This document shows, in pieces, positions 12,366 through 22,523 of a stretch of DNA of 64,000 nucleotides; within the stretch, counting starts at the first letter, position 1, and each line of letters opens with the position of its first letter. The stretch lies in contig JADNRY010000161.1 of NCBI GenBank assembly GCA_015501585.1, forward strand, positions 62,001 to 126,000. Reading direction: 5' to 3'. Made by a program: the position numbers and the translations under genes. This DNA is from Rhodocollybia butyracea (lineage: Eukaryota > Basidiomycota > Agaricomycetes > Agaricales > Omphalotaceae). The notes beneath the pieces were generated by a model. It saw nothing but the letters and a program-made list of their open reading frames with translations, searched no databases and was not told the DNA's origin.

Positions 12366-12885
12366 CTCCAAGTAAGAAAAACTGCTCAATGACCGGTCGT
12401 ATATAATGGTTTAATTCATCATACATCGAGCTTTAAAAAGTTTTCATCACACCAGATTTCCAATTCACGCAAGTGCCTTTGCAGACCGAAAGCAGTTCTT
12501 GAGATAATAGCGATATCGTCAGCATGTTCCAAATGTGAGATTGGAACACCGCAAAGGGAGGCAATGGGCATCATCCGGGTCGACGTCGAAATGCAGGGAA
12601 GAAAGGAAGAGATTCCAAAGGGTAGGCGATGCCGGGTCACCCATCAGAACACCACACAAGGCTTGAAAGTCTTCTGAGAGTTCGCCATCATAATGACATA
12701 TGACATTTTCTCATAGAGAATCTTGAGCCAGTCGAAGTACCGTCCAGTCATACCGTAGTCATACAGGGTATTCCAAAGGCGATGTTGGTTTGTGGAAGGA
12801 AAGGCGTTGGAAATGTCGACGAAAGCAATGAAGAGTGTTTCACCCCTGGCCCTAGTCTCTTCGATCAGAGTCCGCAATACGAAAA
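12366..12885 (-). mobile_element. LINE (non-LTR) reverse-transcriptase fragment inserted in a Tnp2 relic
   Basis: Minus-strand translation gives ETLFIAFVDISNAFPSTNQH (the AF-D region of reverse transcriptase) and then YGMTGRYFDWLKILYEKM. In the next frame come LMGDPASPTLWNLFLSSLHF and then GVPISHLEHADDIAIISR, with the catalytic 'ADD' of the palm, ending LEIWCDENFLKLDV. At least one frameshift and the loss of all upstream domains show it is dead. It sits inside a Tnp2 transposase relic (12886-13150 on one side, 12240-12365 on the other), so it inserted later. The likely clade cannot be named from this fragment. Confidence 0.75.
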
Positions 12886-13150
12886 CATTGTTGTTGGTTC
12901 TATGGGATGGCTCGTTGGGACCAGGAATCACAGTCATGTACATGAATTCGGGTCGATATCGAATGGAAGGATCCAGCGCAAGGTTAGCGCAAGAAATTAC
13001 GCCGATTGAGTCGTGGGCTCCGCGGTGGGTGACACGATTTGGGTTAAAGAAGTCCACATGCATTGAAAATGCTAGACGGATCTTGTCGCCTCGGTCAACA
13101 AAGAGTGATCCATCGGGCCCCCTGAAATCCTTATAAAGTTCGCCTCGAAT
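12886..13150 (-). pseudogene. Tnp2 transposase relic, upstream piece
   Basis: The minus-strand frame reads KDFRGPDGSLFVDRGDKI, MHVDFFNPNRVTHRGAHDS and MTVIPGPNEPSH. This matches the DFFNPNG...VIPGPKEP block of PF02992-type Tnp2 transposases and the intact gene at 53330-57167 (QLDFFNPNGTRKRGNHDS). The frame runs straight into reverse-transcriptase sequence at about 12885, giving a chimeric ORF that is not a real protein. Confidence 0.75.
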
Positions 13151-13197
13151 ACATTACGCGTACCCAAGTCAATGAATTCTAAGATTATATGTAAAGA

Positions 13198-16100
13198 CTA
13201 TAGAAAAACATGCCTACATGGAACGGAACATGCGTTATTACACAGATGTGGACGTCTGATCTCAGCTGGGTTATGCGAAAAATCCAATCTGGTGAATTCT
13301 AACATTGAACTAGAGAACTTTCGTTCCTCCGTAGTCTCCTTCACGTATTCGAGATCGTCCGGGTGTAAATCAAAGAATTCATCGACCAGCCGTTCCTTCG
13401 GACCCGAACGGTCTACCCTCTGAACCACAAGCCAATGTTTCCCCTCGGTCTTCTCCATATCATAGAAGTGGTGGATCCTACGAACCAGCTTCCCGATGTG
13501 CTCAGGATGATTCCTAGCAACGACCATAAGACCTTTTTCGCGAGAAGGGCTCGGTCGGTTATGGAAAGACTCGATTACAGTGTAAGACACGTCTACGGTT
13601 TTGGTAGGCGACCGGCGATATACAACCTTGATCCCATCGGTGCCAGACACAGTCTCAACTATTAGGCCGTCCTTTTTGCTGGAAGTATTAAGCTCTCCAC
13701 CACTGATATCGACTTTGATTGGTATTCCAACCAACTTTGGATGCAGGATCCAATGGCCAGGAAGGACAGGTGCAAAGGGAGGCGTGGGCGTACGTGAACG
13801 AGATGGCATTACAGGGTCCGGAGATGCGGGAGTCCATGGTACTGGGGATTCGAGGTTGTACATGGGTGTTTGCCCTGGCGTAGGACAATTCGGAGACCAT
13901 GATCCGCAAAAAATGAACTCTCGCTCAAAGTCATTCGGCAAAGGCGTTTTCGAGCCTTGGTGTGAGTCTGCATCAACATTGGAAGGTGATTCAAGATTCT
14001 TCTGATAGACATGCTCCGGCCAGTAGAACGACTGTTTGACAGTTGGTTTGAATACTTCACATAGACGATACTTGGTCCTGTTATTCGTAACTACTAAGAG
14101 AAAAAAAAGAAAGCAGAGATATTGGACTCACTTGTGAAATCTGATTGCATCATAGTCCACTTCTACCACTTTAGTGGCAGCAATGGCAGTAAAAACATGA
14201 CGCTCTACAGCGAGTCTAAGGCCACTTAACTTGCGGGATGGCCCGACCTTGTAGCGATTGACATTCTTGATAACGCCATCCTGTCCTTTGTATTCGCCCT
14301 TGACGATATCAACATGTAGACCCACCCAAGGAACCGGCCCAGTTCGCATTGATTCCAAGGAAGGACTGACGGCAAACTCTTTAAGCTGATTTCCCTCCAG
14401 TGGGCAGTACACGTGTAATGGAAGACCGGTACTAATTTTATGAAAGTTAGCAACTTCACCATCTCGAAAAAATCTACTTTCCCACTCACATTTGTTCATG
14501 TAGTGCTGAGGAATTAATCTCGATCGAGCAATTATAGCTCGAGACCCACAACGAAAGACGCAGGGCACCCCGGAAGTCGATCCAAGCGTTCTTCACGATG
14601 GCAAAATGCCCTGCAAAGCGACCTGACCGTATGATAACCTGGATTTTTTTCCATGGAAACTCGACGTTGAATTCCTGCTGATGTCTTTCGAGCGGTCGAT
14701 GATCTAACAGTAACTTGCTAGAACTGGAAAAGAATAAATAAAAGAAAGGGAGTTATGAAGGCGGGACTCACATCAGCTCTCTCACCGCATGGTAACCGAC
14801 AGTGCATTCGTGTCCATTGTCCAGACGCACGGTGATAGCCAGCCTTCTTGCGGAGGTCACCTTGACGTCTTTTACGGTACCGGGTGAACCCGTAAAGGCT
14901 CCCGACAGCAATTTGACTCGAACGTTCAACCAAGGTATCTCCGTCCTGAGAAAATCTGGCGTCGAGATTGTGACTGAGTTGGCATGTATTTGGATATCCT
15001 AAAGGAAGATCAAGATAGGCTACATTGATTGTTTTCCCAGAACGCACCAAACTATTCGTACTGAAACATATTCCAAGAAGAGCGTCGTTTTTAGCGATCA
15101 CAAACCCCTTCTTTCCAGAGTGAATTCCAGCCAAAACTTCAACAAATTGACCTAGATTTATGACCTTTATGATGGTTGTGACGCGAACCATTTGAATACC
15201 TTCGTCCTTGAAATCGACTAGAGGGTGCGAGGGCGCACTGAAGGGGTCGAAGGAGGATGTCATTGTTCCATAGTTCCCTGTCTCAGTGGATAGCACCGGT
15301 TCCCCAGGATTGAATCGCCATAGTGAAGAAGTTGGCCGTGACTCCATCTCTATACCGGCGCCTCGGTTTTTGGCCTCGAGAAAAAGGCCAGCGGTTGAGC
15401 TGGGAACTTCGCGGGCAGGAGAGAGTGTGTTTTCGCTGTATATTTTGACCAGGAGGCCATACTCGAAGCGCCAAGATCTGTACGAGAACACGTGCAGCGT
15501 TTTGTGTGGTACAAGTTCTTCCTGGATGAATTGACTAGGATCGAATAACTGAGGAGAAGGTCGCAGGCGGCGCTTTCGCTTAGAGGAAAGTGATCGCAGT
15601 GTGTCTGTATCTTTGTCCGAATAGTCCAGACGTGGTACGACCATCACTTTGACTCCCGTCGTAGAGTCTTCCTCGCGTAGATCTTCGACTACGAGACCAA
15701 TGTCACCTCGGTATAGACCGCGTTTAATTGAAACCCACTGGCCAGGAGCGAAGACTCGTTTAAAACCCTTTCCAATGGTCAAGCAGCGCTTAAGATCCAC
15801 CTCGGGAACGATAATCTGATGTCGGAATACTCGCGGAGTACTTCTCGAAGAGAGCTGATACCTGACTTGGTGAAATTTGCCTCCAGGTTGATATAGCCCA
15901 CGTCGCGAGGATTGTAGAAAGCAGAACGTAGCTCGCTCGACAAGGTTTCGTGCCTCATCATCAATTCGTACACAATAAAATATTCTTGCCCGGCCTTAAA
16001 AAAAAACACAATTAAGTATATACTTAGTTTTAATCAGGAATGGGAATAGACGTACGGTGCATTTGACTAGCCACAGCAGCCAATCCGTTGTCTCCAGGAA

Positions 16101-16354
16101 AAGAAGATCCAGGGGCAGTCTATCCTCTGCTTGAGATGCTGGATGAGTCGTACCACGCTTGACGTATCGATCTTCAATGCGTTCCAGGAAATGGTTAATT
16201 CCGCCAACTCGTCCCGGTAGATGAATAGTTCTGGTTGGTTCAGCAAGTGTAGTTTCAGGAGCGTCGTCGATAAACAATTCTAAACGCTTTGTAGCATATT
16301 TGTCCAAACATAACAATCAAAACATACCGTTTCCCTGTCTTCCCTGGCCTTCAT
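13198..16354 (-). CDS. Spt5-like NGN/KOW-domain protein
   Basis: Multi-exon gene resembling the transcription elongation factor Spt5/NusG family. In order: an N-terminal segment with HLPGRVGGINHFLERIEDRY; an NGN-like domain (GQEYFIVYELMMRHETL, SAFYNPRDVGYINLEA); then several KOW-type repeats. These are FAPGQWVSIKRGLYRGDIGL (about 15720-15775), FVEVLAGIHSGKKGFV, WLNVRVKLLSGAFTG (about 14900) and VGLHVDIVKGEYKGQDGV (about 14290). The C-terminal region is Pro-rich and ends near DLHPDDLEYVKETTEERK. Clear introns include about 14087-14131 and one near 14440-14487. A plausible start is the ATG at 16354 (MKARED), which needs a 41-nt first intron; the splice near 14960-15000 is unresolved. Canonical Spt5 is larger and single-copy. 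I infer an accessory, transposon-associated paralogue and cannot exclude a damaged gene. Confidence 0.7.
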
Positions 16355-16593
16355 CCCCGCTACTCGTCGCCACTATCAACTTGGGCCTCTAGATCGATCA
16401 ACTGTCGGCCGTCATGAGTGGGTCCTTTGTCACTCGCCAGGTGTTGGTTACCTGGTTTTTCTTCATAGTTCTACCTTCGGATTCTACCTTCGGACAATAG
16501 GGTTAGAGTTGTCGAAGCAATTTGCGATTATTCTCTTACTATTCTCTTACTATTCTAGGTTACGTTTTTTAAGTCTAATAAGGACTTAAGGTG

Positions 16594-16793
16594 AAGCGAC
16601 GAAAAATTGTTCACGTGCTTGACGCTTGAGTCTTGACGCCGCCGGCACTTGGATTCTGGCACACAAAGGGAAAATCTAATCAATCACTGATTATTAGATT
16701 GCGATTGATTAGATTTTCCCTTTGCGTGCCAGAATCCAAGTGCCGGCGGCGTCGAGACTCAGCGTCGAGCACGTGAACAATCTTTCGTCGCTT
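16594..16793. repeat. 200-bp imperfect palindrome (MITE-like hairpin)
   Basis: The left arm (16594-16686) and right arm (16703-16793) are reverse complements over about 90 bp with a few mismatches. Both contain TTCACGTGCT/AGCACGTGAA, GCCGCCGGCACTTGGATTC and GGGAAAATCTAATCAATC. The loop is about 16 bp (ACTGATTATTAGATTGC region). It has no coding potential and lies upstream of the Spt5-like gene start. A second small hairpin (CGCTTTGTCTC / GAGACAAAGCG, 16789-16822) overlaps its right edge. Confidence 0.9.
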
Positions 16794-16822
16794 TGTCTCG
16801 TCATCAACGTTGAGACAAAGCG

Positions 16823-18945
16823 AACGAGATTGAGGGCTCCACCCGGTAAGTTTTACTTTTACTGTAATATCGTAGAATACCTATCATTGTAACACACATC
16901 ATTGTCTTAAAACATAGGAAAAACAACATGAAGTTAACGACTTTATTTAGGCGCAAAATCTCAATATAACTCAGACCTCTCGCTCGCACACGTCTCCACA
17001 TCATGAATCCAGCTCCAACCACTCACTCGACCTCCATCTCTACCTTCACCACGTCGAGGATTGCCGCGTGACCTCGAGTAATTCCCCTTTACGCTACGTC
17101 TATCCTTCGCCGGGCCCAGCGTCCTCTCTTTATCCATAACAACCTGCCTTCCAAACCATACATCCGCGCCAGGACGGAAGAAATTCTGGAAATCACACCC
17201 AGCGCTTCAGCAAGATCAGAGTCTCCTCTGACGTCCGACGGAGAAGATGAAACATCCGCCAGACGCAATTTCGCTCATTCGCAGCCGCGCCCCGACCCCT
17301 CGGTGTGAAAGATGTCAAGGTTGCTCCGTGGTCCGAACCTCTTATAACCAGTTACCGGGTATGGTTGCATTTTATATCAAGAAGTTCGGATTTCTTACCC
17401 TTCGCAGTTCACTGCTAGACAAGCAGTTGACCTCCATTTTGATGTCAAGAAGACATTTTCTGGACAAGCCTTGCCTATGCTAGCCAAAGCTCGAGCACAC
17501 GTCAGTTTTTCCTCTTACGGATGATGCTATGGTAGCTGATTGGAAAGACTCTAGGTTGAATTAGCCATCTCGCAATTCAGCGCACACCAGAGGCACTGGG
17601 GTGAGACCTCCTTCTTAAGGATCAATTGAAGTCTAAGAAGGACACTCTGGCTGCTAATGAGAGAAGAGAAAAGGAGAAGAGGGAGCAAGAGGAGAGTGAA
17701 AAGGAAAAGAAAAAAACCAATGGTAAACAATCTTAGTGTAAAGCAGTTTCGTAGAAAATACGAAATACAATTTTAGGAAGAAGGAATATGGGAAGTAAGT
17801 GATTGTCTCTTGTCCTGCTGACCATGTGCAAATCCCACAGAGAAGCCATTATTGTGATTTTGTATCCGAAATTTAATACCGCTATTGTGATTTTACTTTG
17901 ATAAAAGTATGATTTTCTTCGTTCATTCAACAAACGCTATCCACAAAATCCCTAATTCACTCGCAGCTGGCTGCATTACGCTCCTTCAACGAATATACCA
18001 TGCCACGAACTCGAAAGGCGATCTGCAATGTAAGTTTCATGGTCATATGTGTAAGTTTATTGTATCTAACCCAATGTTAGGCGTCAGTGACGTTTAATGT
18101 CAATGCCTTCAGAATATGTACATTGAACGGTTTGCGGCGTATCACTGTGCCTACCACCTCTTCGAGCTATCATGATACAGACAGTTTTACCCATTCGTCG
18201 GACTCGCTACAAAGTGTTAGACGCTGACCTGGCGCCTTAGACCATTTATTATCTTATCTCGATTATCCTACTTACCGAATTTGGTTCGGAGAGGAACCCC
18301 TATCGATTCTCTCTCCGAACCAGGTCAGACATATTTATCCTCAGTATATTTTGTACTTATATCGATTCTCTCTCCGAACCAGATCTGAAATAGTATCTTA
18401 TCTTAAAAGCCTACTGTGTTTAAGACAAAGTGTTTTTCCAGCGCCATAAGCGAATTCCCCTTAACCCCGTACTCGGTATTCACGGCGAGCTGCTCATCAT
18501 GCGCGTGGGAGTCAAGAACATTCAGAACGTCGTACATACTCGTCCAGGAGATAAAAAACGAGTTCACAATCTCGCTAAGCGGTAAGCTTTGTATTTTCTC
18601 CCATCATTATTGCTGAAAATCTGTCAAGTGTAGCACCATACATAGCAAGTTTTCAGATACGGGGACGGGGCCTCAAACCAATAATTCAGGTGTAGGATAT
18701 AATTAGTAGTTCACCTAGTACTCTCGCTTATAACGTTCAATCATAATGTTAGAGCTTCACACTTCACGACATATCAGAACCATGTTAGAGCTTCACACTT
18801 CATGACATACCAGAACCACTGGGTCGTAGAGCTAAAGTGGTCCGTAATGACCTTAAACTATTCTATAGCTCAGCCTGCTCAGCGCGAGTAATACACTGTA
18901 CGACGCCGTTACGTCAGCAACTTTCTGTCTCTTGATCTTTGACCA
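16823..18945 (+). other. Relic-bearing intergenic region
   Basis: From about 17003 an ATG opens a Ser/Thr-rich frame (MNPAPTTHSTSISTFTTS) that stops at once. Later frames read EEILEITPSASARSESPLTS and, at 17610-17735, a Lys/Glu-rich stretch (LKSKKDTLAANERREKEKRE). No frame can be carried through, so this is a decayed gene of unknown type. Beyond 17740 only short features are visible: ATCGATTCTCTCTCCGAACC repeated at about 18301 and 18361 with an inverted partner GGTTCGGAGAG near 18280, and a 36-bp tandem repeat at 18746-18817. Confidence 0.4.
18746..18817. repeat. 36-bp tandem repeat, two units
   Basis: ATGTTAGAGCTTCACACTTC begins at 18746 and again at 18782. The units differ at two or three positions. 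They lie about 150 bp upstream of the NTPase gene start. Confidence 0.8.
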
Positions 18946-18968
18946 CCACCAGCTCGAACGACAACGAC

Positions 18969-21402
18969 ATGAGTCGCCACGAAACCGCATATTTTTGGCC
19001 GAATTATTTGCGACAGCAGTGGACGGAGGAAGGAGCTAGTTTGACAGAGGCAGAGAAGAAGAGGGAGGGAGAGACTCTGGCAAAAATTCTACAACCACTG
19101 CAAAACGTTGTCAGATCCTTTCACTTCGACTGGAGACCAGTTGCAGTTACTTCCATCCGGCATTTACGGTGACAACTTTTTCGATATTCTGCGAAAATGC
19201 GAGGATGGTAACATTCTCGTTTTGCGGCAGTACCGCGAGACGATACGACGCATAATCTTGCTTTATCTTGCGAACCCTAGGACAGGAGTCGTTATTACGG
19301 GTCAGCTCGGCATTGGTACGTCTCAACGTTTCAATCTTATTGGAATTAATTTTACTTTTACAGGGAAGAGTGTACTACTGGCCTTCCTACTTGCTATACT
19401 TTTGAATATTCCTGAAGATGGTCATATAACTTGTCAAAGCTCTTCACCCGAGGGCCAATCTGAAGTCCACCAGCTCTTCTCGGCTCCCGTCTTTTGCACT
19501 GCTACGGTAAAGGTCCTCTTCTTCGACGGTAAATGCTATTTGCCGTCTACGCCATCAGCATTCGACCTTCAGATGCTGCCTGTACCTGCAAAAAGCAACA
19601 GAAATCCTGTGTGGTACCTTGTCGATATGGATCAGGTCAAAGAAGAACCGAAAATGGACGGAAGGACGACGTTCTTTCCAGTCCAATCGGCCTCGCCTAA
19701 CCCCATCCGTTACCGATTGTGGAGTCGCAAAAGGAACGCACGCTATTTCGGCCTACCGCTGTGGGACGATGACAGTCTTCGTCGTGGGTATGATAAGTTG
19801 TTTTTCATGTTATTTTTATGTTCGCTGACTATTCGTTTTCAGTTTGACATTCAATCCTGATAACGCCGAATTTCAGGCGAAAGTTGTTGCCTGGCTACAG
19901 GATAAACCGGGACTTGAAGAGATACACCATAACACCTTACTAAAGTGCGAAAGGGAGGGAAAACTGGTTCGCGATGAGGGACAGAAAGCCACTGCAATAA
20001 ATCTGCTACTTGCAGATGCTATTCGGCGATTTGGCTATTCGGCCCGCGACGTCTATACATTTCTCGTTACTCCTGACGATCCCGCCGTCCAAGTCGATGA
20101 AACCGTTCTCACACTGGACATGGAAAAGTGGCGACATGCGGTGGCATTTATCAAGAATTTCAATGGCACCGGATCCATGCTGGTGGATCCTGGCCAGAGT
20201 GATACGGTGTCGCATGTTCTTGTCAGCCTCAGACCGATAAAGCCACTCGAATCCTCTATCGAGTGACACATTTATGGTGGTCTGGAAAACCCCTGAAATT
20301 CGCATGGAAGCTGAGGCTCGCGGCCAGTCTCTTTCTGAGGCAGAAAGAGCAGTGCTGTTTGGCTACTTTGGTTCTCACCCGAAATCCTCAGTCGTGGCAG
20401 CTCACATCTACGAGCCACATGTGCATGAAACCATCAGTGACAACGAAAAACCTCTTCTTGCGCTACAACGAATGCACTACAAGACTCACAATAAAATTCG
20501 TGTATACGCCACCGAGGATGCTCCCCAAGGATCGTACCCAAAAATCACTCCTGTGACCAGAACACGGGTGGTATATCAAACTCTACCTGGTATGACAGAC
20601 CTTGACCTCGATGCATACTACATCCCTGCACGCACGAACAACCCATTTTTCGACTCTTTCTTTTTCTCGTGCGCCGAGAAAACCATTAAACTTATGGTCG
20701 TGCAAGTCTCGATCAGGTATCGTCATGAGGAAACAACAGAGGAAGGATATGCCGCAGGGAGGCAAATAGCGAGTGTTGCTGGGGTGAAGTTCCAGAGAAA
20801 AGTCACCCCACGAATTTATTCCCCTGGAACCACGCATATGGAAAATCACTCCAACGGGTCTCCCTCAAGGCGACGTGTATTTTTTGGGCATTCCACTGCC
20901 GTACGTAAAGGTGGAAGTAGCTCAAGCCATTCTCGATGGCAGGAAGGCTGAATATGATGCAGCGAAGGAAGCAGTAAAAGCGGCGGGGACTGAGCCGGAG
21001 GTGTTGGATTATGCCGAAGCCGCAGGTGAGACCGCGAAGGAAACGGTACCACTCGCGCTGGCGAAGATGCGTGGATATGAGGTTAATTTCAAAGAAATCG
21101 TAGAACAAGGGCTAAAGGATTACTTTTACGGTTTTTTTCAGTTACATTGCGGAACGAAGCGTAAAGACATGGCCGACTCACCTTCTACTGATCAGCCGTC
21201 GTCGTCTACTCAAGCAAAACCATCGTCATCCACTCAAAGCCAGCCACCGCCTCGCAAAAAGCAGAAAACGACGCCCCACTCGTCTGCTGTTGCCTCGTCG
21301 TCTGCTGCTACGCCGTCTGTCCCTGACTCATCATCTTCGCGTCGCCCGAACTTGCGATCCAGCCAAAAAGCTTTGACTGGTCCTGATGCGTCAACTTCGT
21401 AA
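18969..21402 (+). pseudogene. P-loop NTPase of retrotransposon-hot-spot / Crinkler-like type, frameshifted
   Basis: Starts MSRHETAYFWPNYLRQQW at 18969. The frame slips before LRKCEDGNILVLRQYRE. A Walker A motif (GQLGIGKS) forms when the intron at about 19317-19364 is removed. Another clean intron is 19788-19842, joining DDDSLRRG to LTFNPDN. Downstream are a conserved segment with NNPFFDSFFF and VVQVSIRY (family DSFxF...xQxT-like block) and a Ser/Pro/Lys-rich tail ending at 21402 (PPPRKKQKTTPHSS). Frames break around 19105, 20264-20274 and 20850-20875 with no usable splice sites, so the gene is probably inactive. Such proteins are common, often repeat-associated, in mushroom genomes. A relic of the same C-terminal block lies near 52150-52300. 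Confidence 0.6.
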
Positions 21403-21988
21403 ATGAGCACGTTGGACTATTGCTTTATTTATTTTCTTTCTTTTTGATCATTACTTGTTTCATGTTACGAACAATCGTCTATTATCTTCTTCCCATTCCT
21501 ATTCCTTTTATCATGTACGAATGTTCCATATGTACGAATCATCTGTACGAATCATTGTCATCGTTCGTGTAGCAAATATTCAACGACTTCATCGGGTGAG
21601 GCTCAAGCTACCACCGCTCTTCTTCCTGCCGCTGCTCCAACTTCGGATCGACCTGCTCTTGCTGTTGCATCAACTCTCCCGTCGTATCGACTTCAGGAGG
21701 TGCGGTTCAGGATGATGCTACTTCTCGCCTTCCCGGCACAGCGACACCAGGAGGTAATACTTCAACTTCAGGAGGCAGTAAGCCGCTCACTCCGGGCTCT
21801 CTATTTGGATCACCTCTTTCCGAGATGGCTTTTTCGGAGTGGCTTTTTTTGGAGTGGAGGCTTTTGTGACGGAGGACTTAGCTTTTCCTGGAGTGGACTT
21901 AGTGACGGGAGAAGACATCTTTAAATTGGTCAATATCGGATAGAAGTCCTTTTATACTGCGGTGGAGATCAAAGCGAAATGGACCTCC
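21403..21988 (+). other. Low-complexity coding relic
   Basis: Plus-strand frames read TTSSGEAQATTALLPAAAPT and, after a frame slip, GGSKPLTPGSLFGSPLSEMA up to about 21835. This is Ala/Pro/Ser/Gly-rich and looks like the tail of a disordered protein. No domain or complete frame is visible. 21400-21560 is AT-rich and appears non-coding. Confidence 0.3.
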
Positions 21989-22523
21989 TCAGCTGGCTTT
22001 ATGGTTTGAGGGGCCAGTCAGAAAGAAGGTAAGCTCTTTAACTAAATATTTTCTACAATATACAAATGTATGGAGGGTATCCTTCAACTCAGACATGGCC
22101 TGCCCGAGTTTGTCGTTGAGCATCAATGGGTCCATTGATGCCTGTTCGATCCTCTTGCAGCTTTCAATCAATTCCTCCACTCGAGCCTTGCGGTTGTTCT
22201 TGTCCAGCAAGGCGACAACATCCATAAGTTCCTGCTTGAACTCCCGATTTTCTTGTGTGGCTCTACCCAGTTCTGTGATCGCAAAGATTCGCGGAATGAT
22301 TTCCTCCAGCGCGTCAATGTCTTTGACCTTGATGAGCCAGGTGAGAGATCTTGAGGAGCTGGCAACAGACGTCCTTGAACGTATGCCTTCTGGCCACGCC
22401 GCAAGCCTTGATGAGTTTCTCATTTCGGGGGCTACTCATATCAAACGCCTGCTGGATCACTTTGCTAAGCGAAGAGAGGCTAGCGGGGTCAGTATACCCG
22501 GTGAGGACGAGTGCAACTTTCAT
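21989..22523 (-). pseudogene. Unknown helical protein, right side only partly covered by the inverted repeat
   Basis: From an ATG at 22523 the minus strand reads MKVALVLTGYTDPASLSSLS and KLIKACGVARRHTFKDVCC. After a one-base slip near 22330 it continues DIDALEEIIPRIFAITELGR and ELIESCKRIEQASMDPLM to a stop at 21989. The first part lies in the repeat arm and is also present at 10996-11172; the second part is unique to this side. So the left-arm copy was cut within this gene, or the element boundary runs through it. No family is recognised; the composition suggests alpha-helix. Confidence 0.4.

Noticed and set aside
12644..13063. A single 139-residue minus-strand ORF covering Tnp2 and reverse-transcriptase sequence
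   Set aside because: It is read-through across an insertion junction (about 12885); the two halves belong to different element types, so it is not annotated as a gene.
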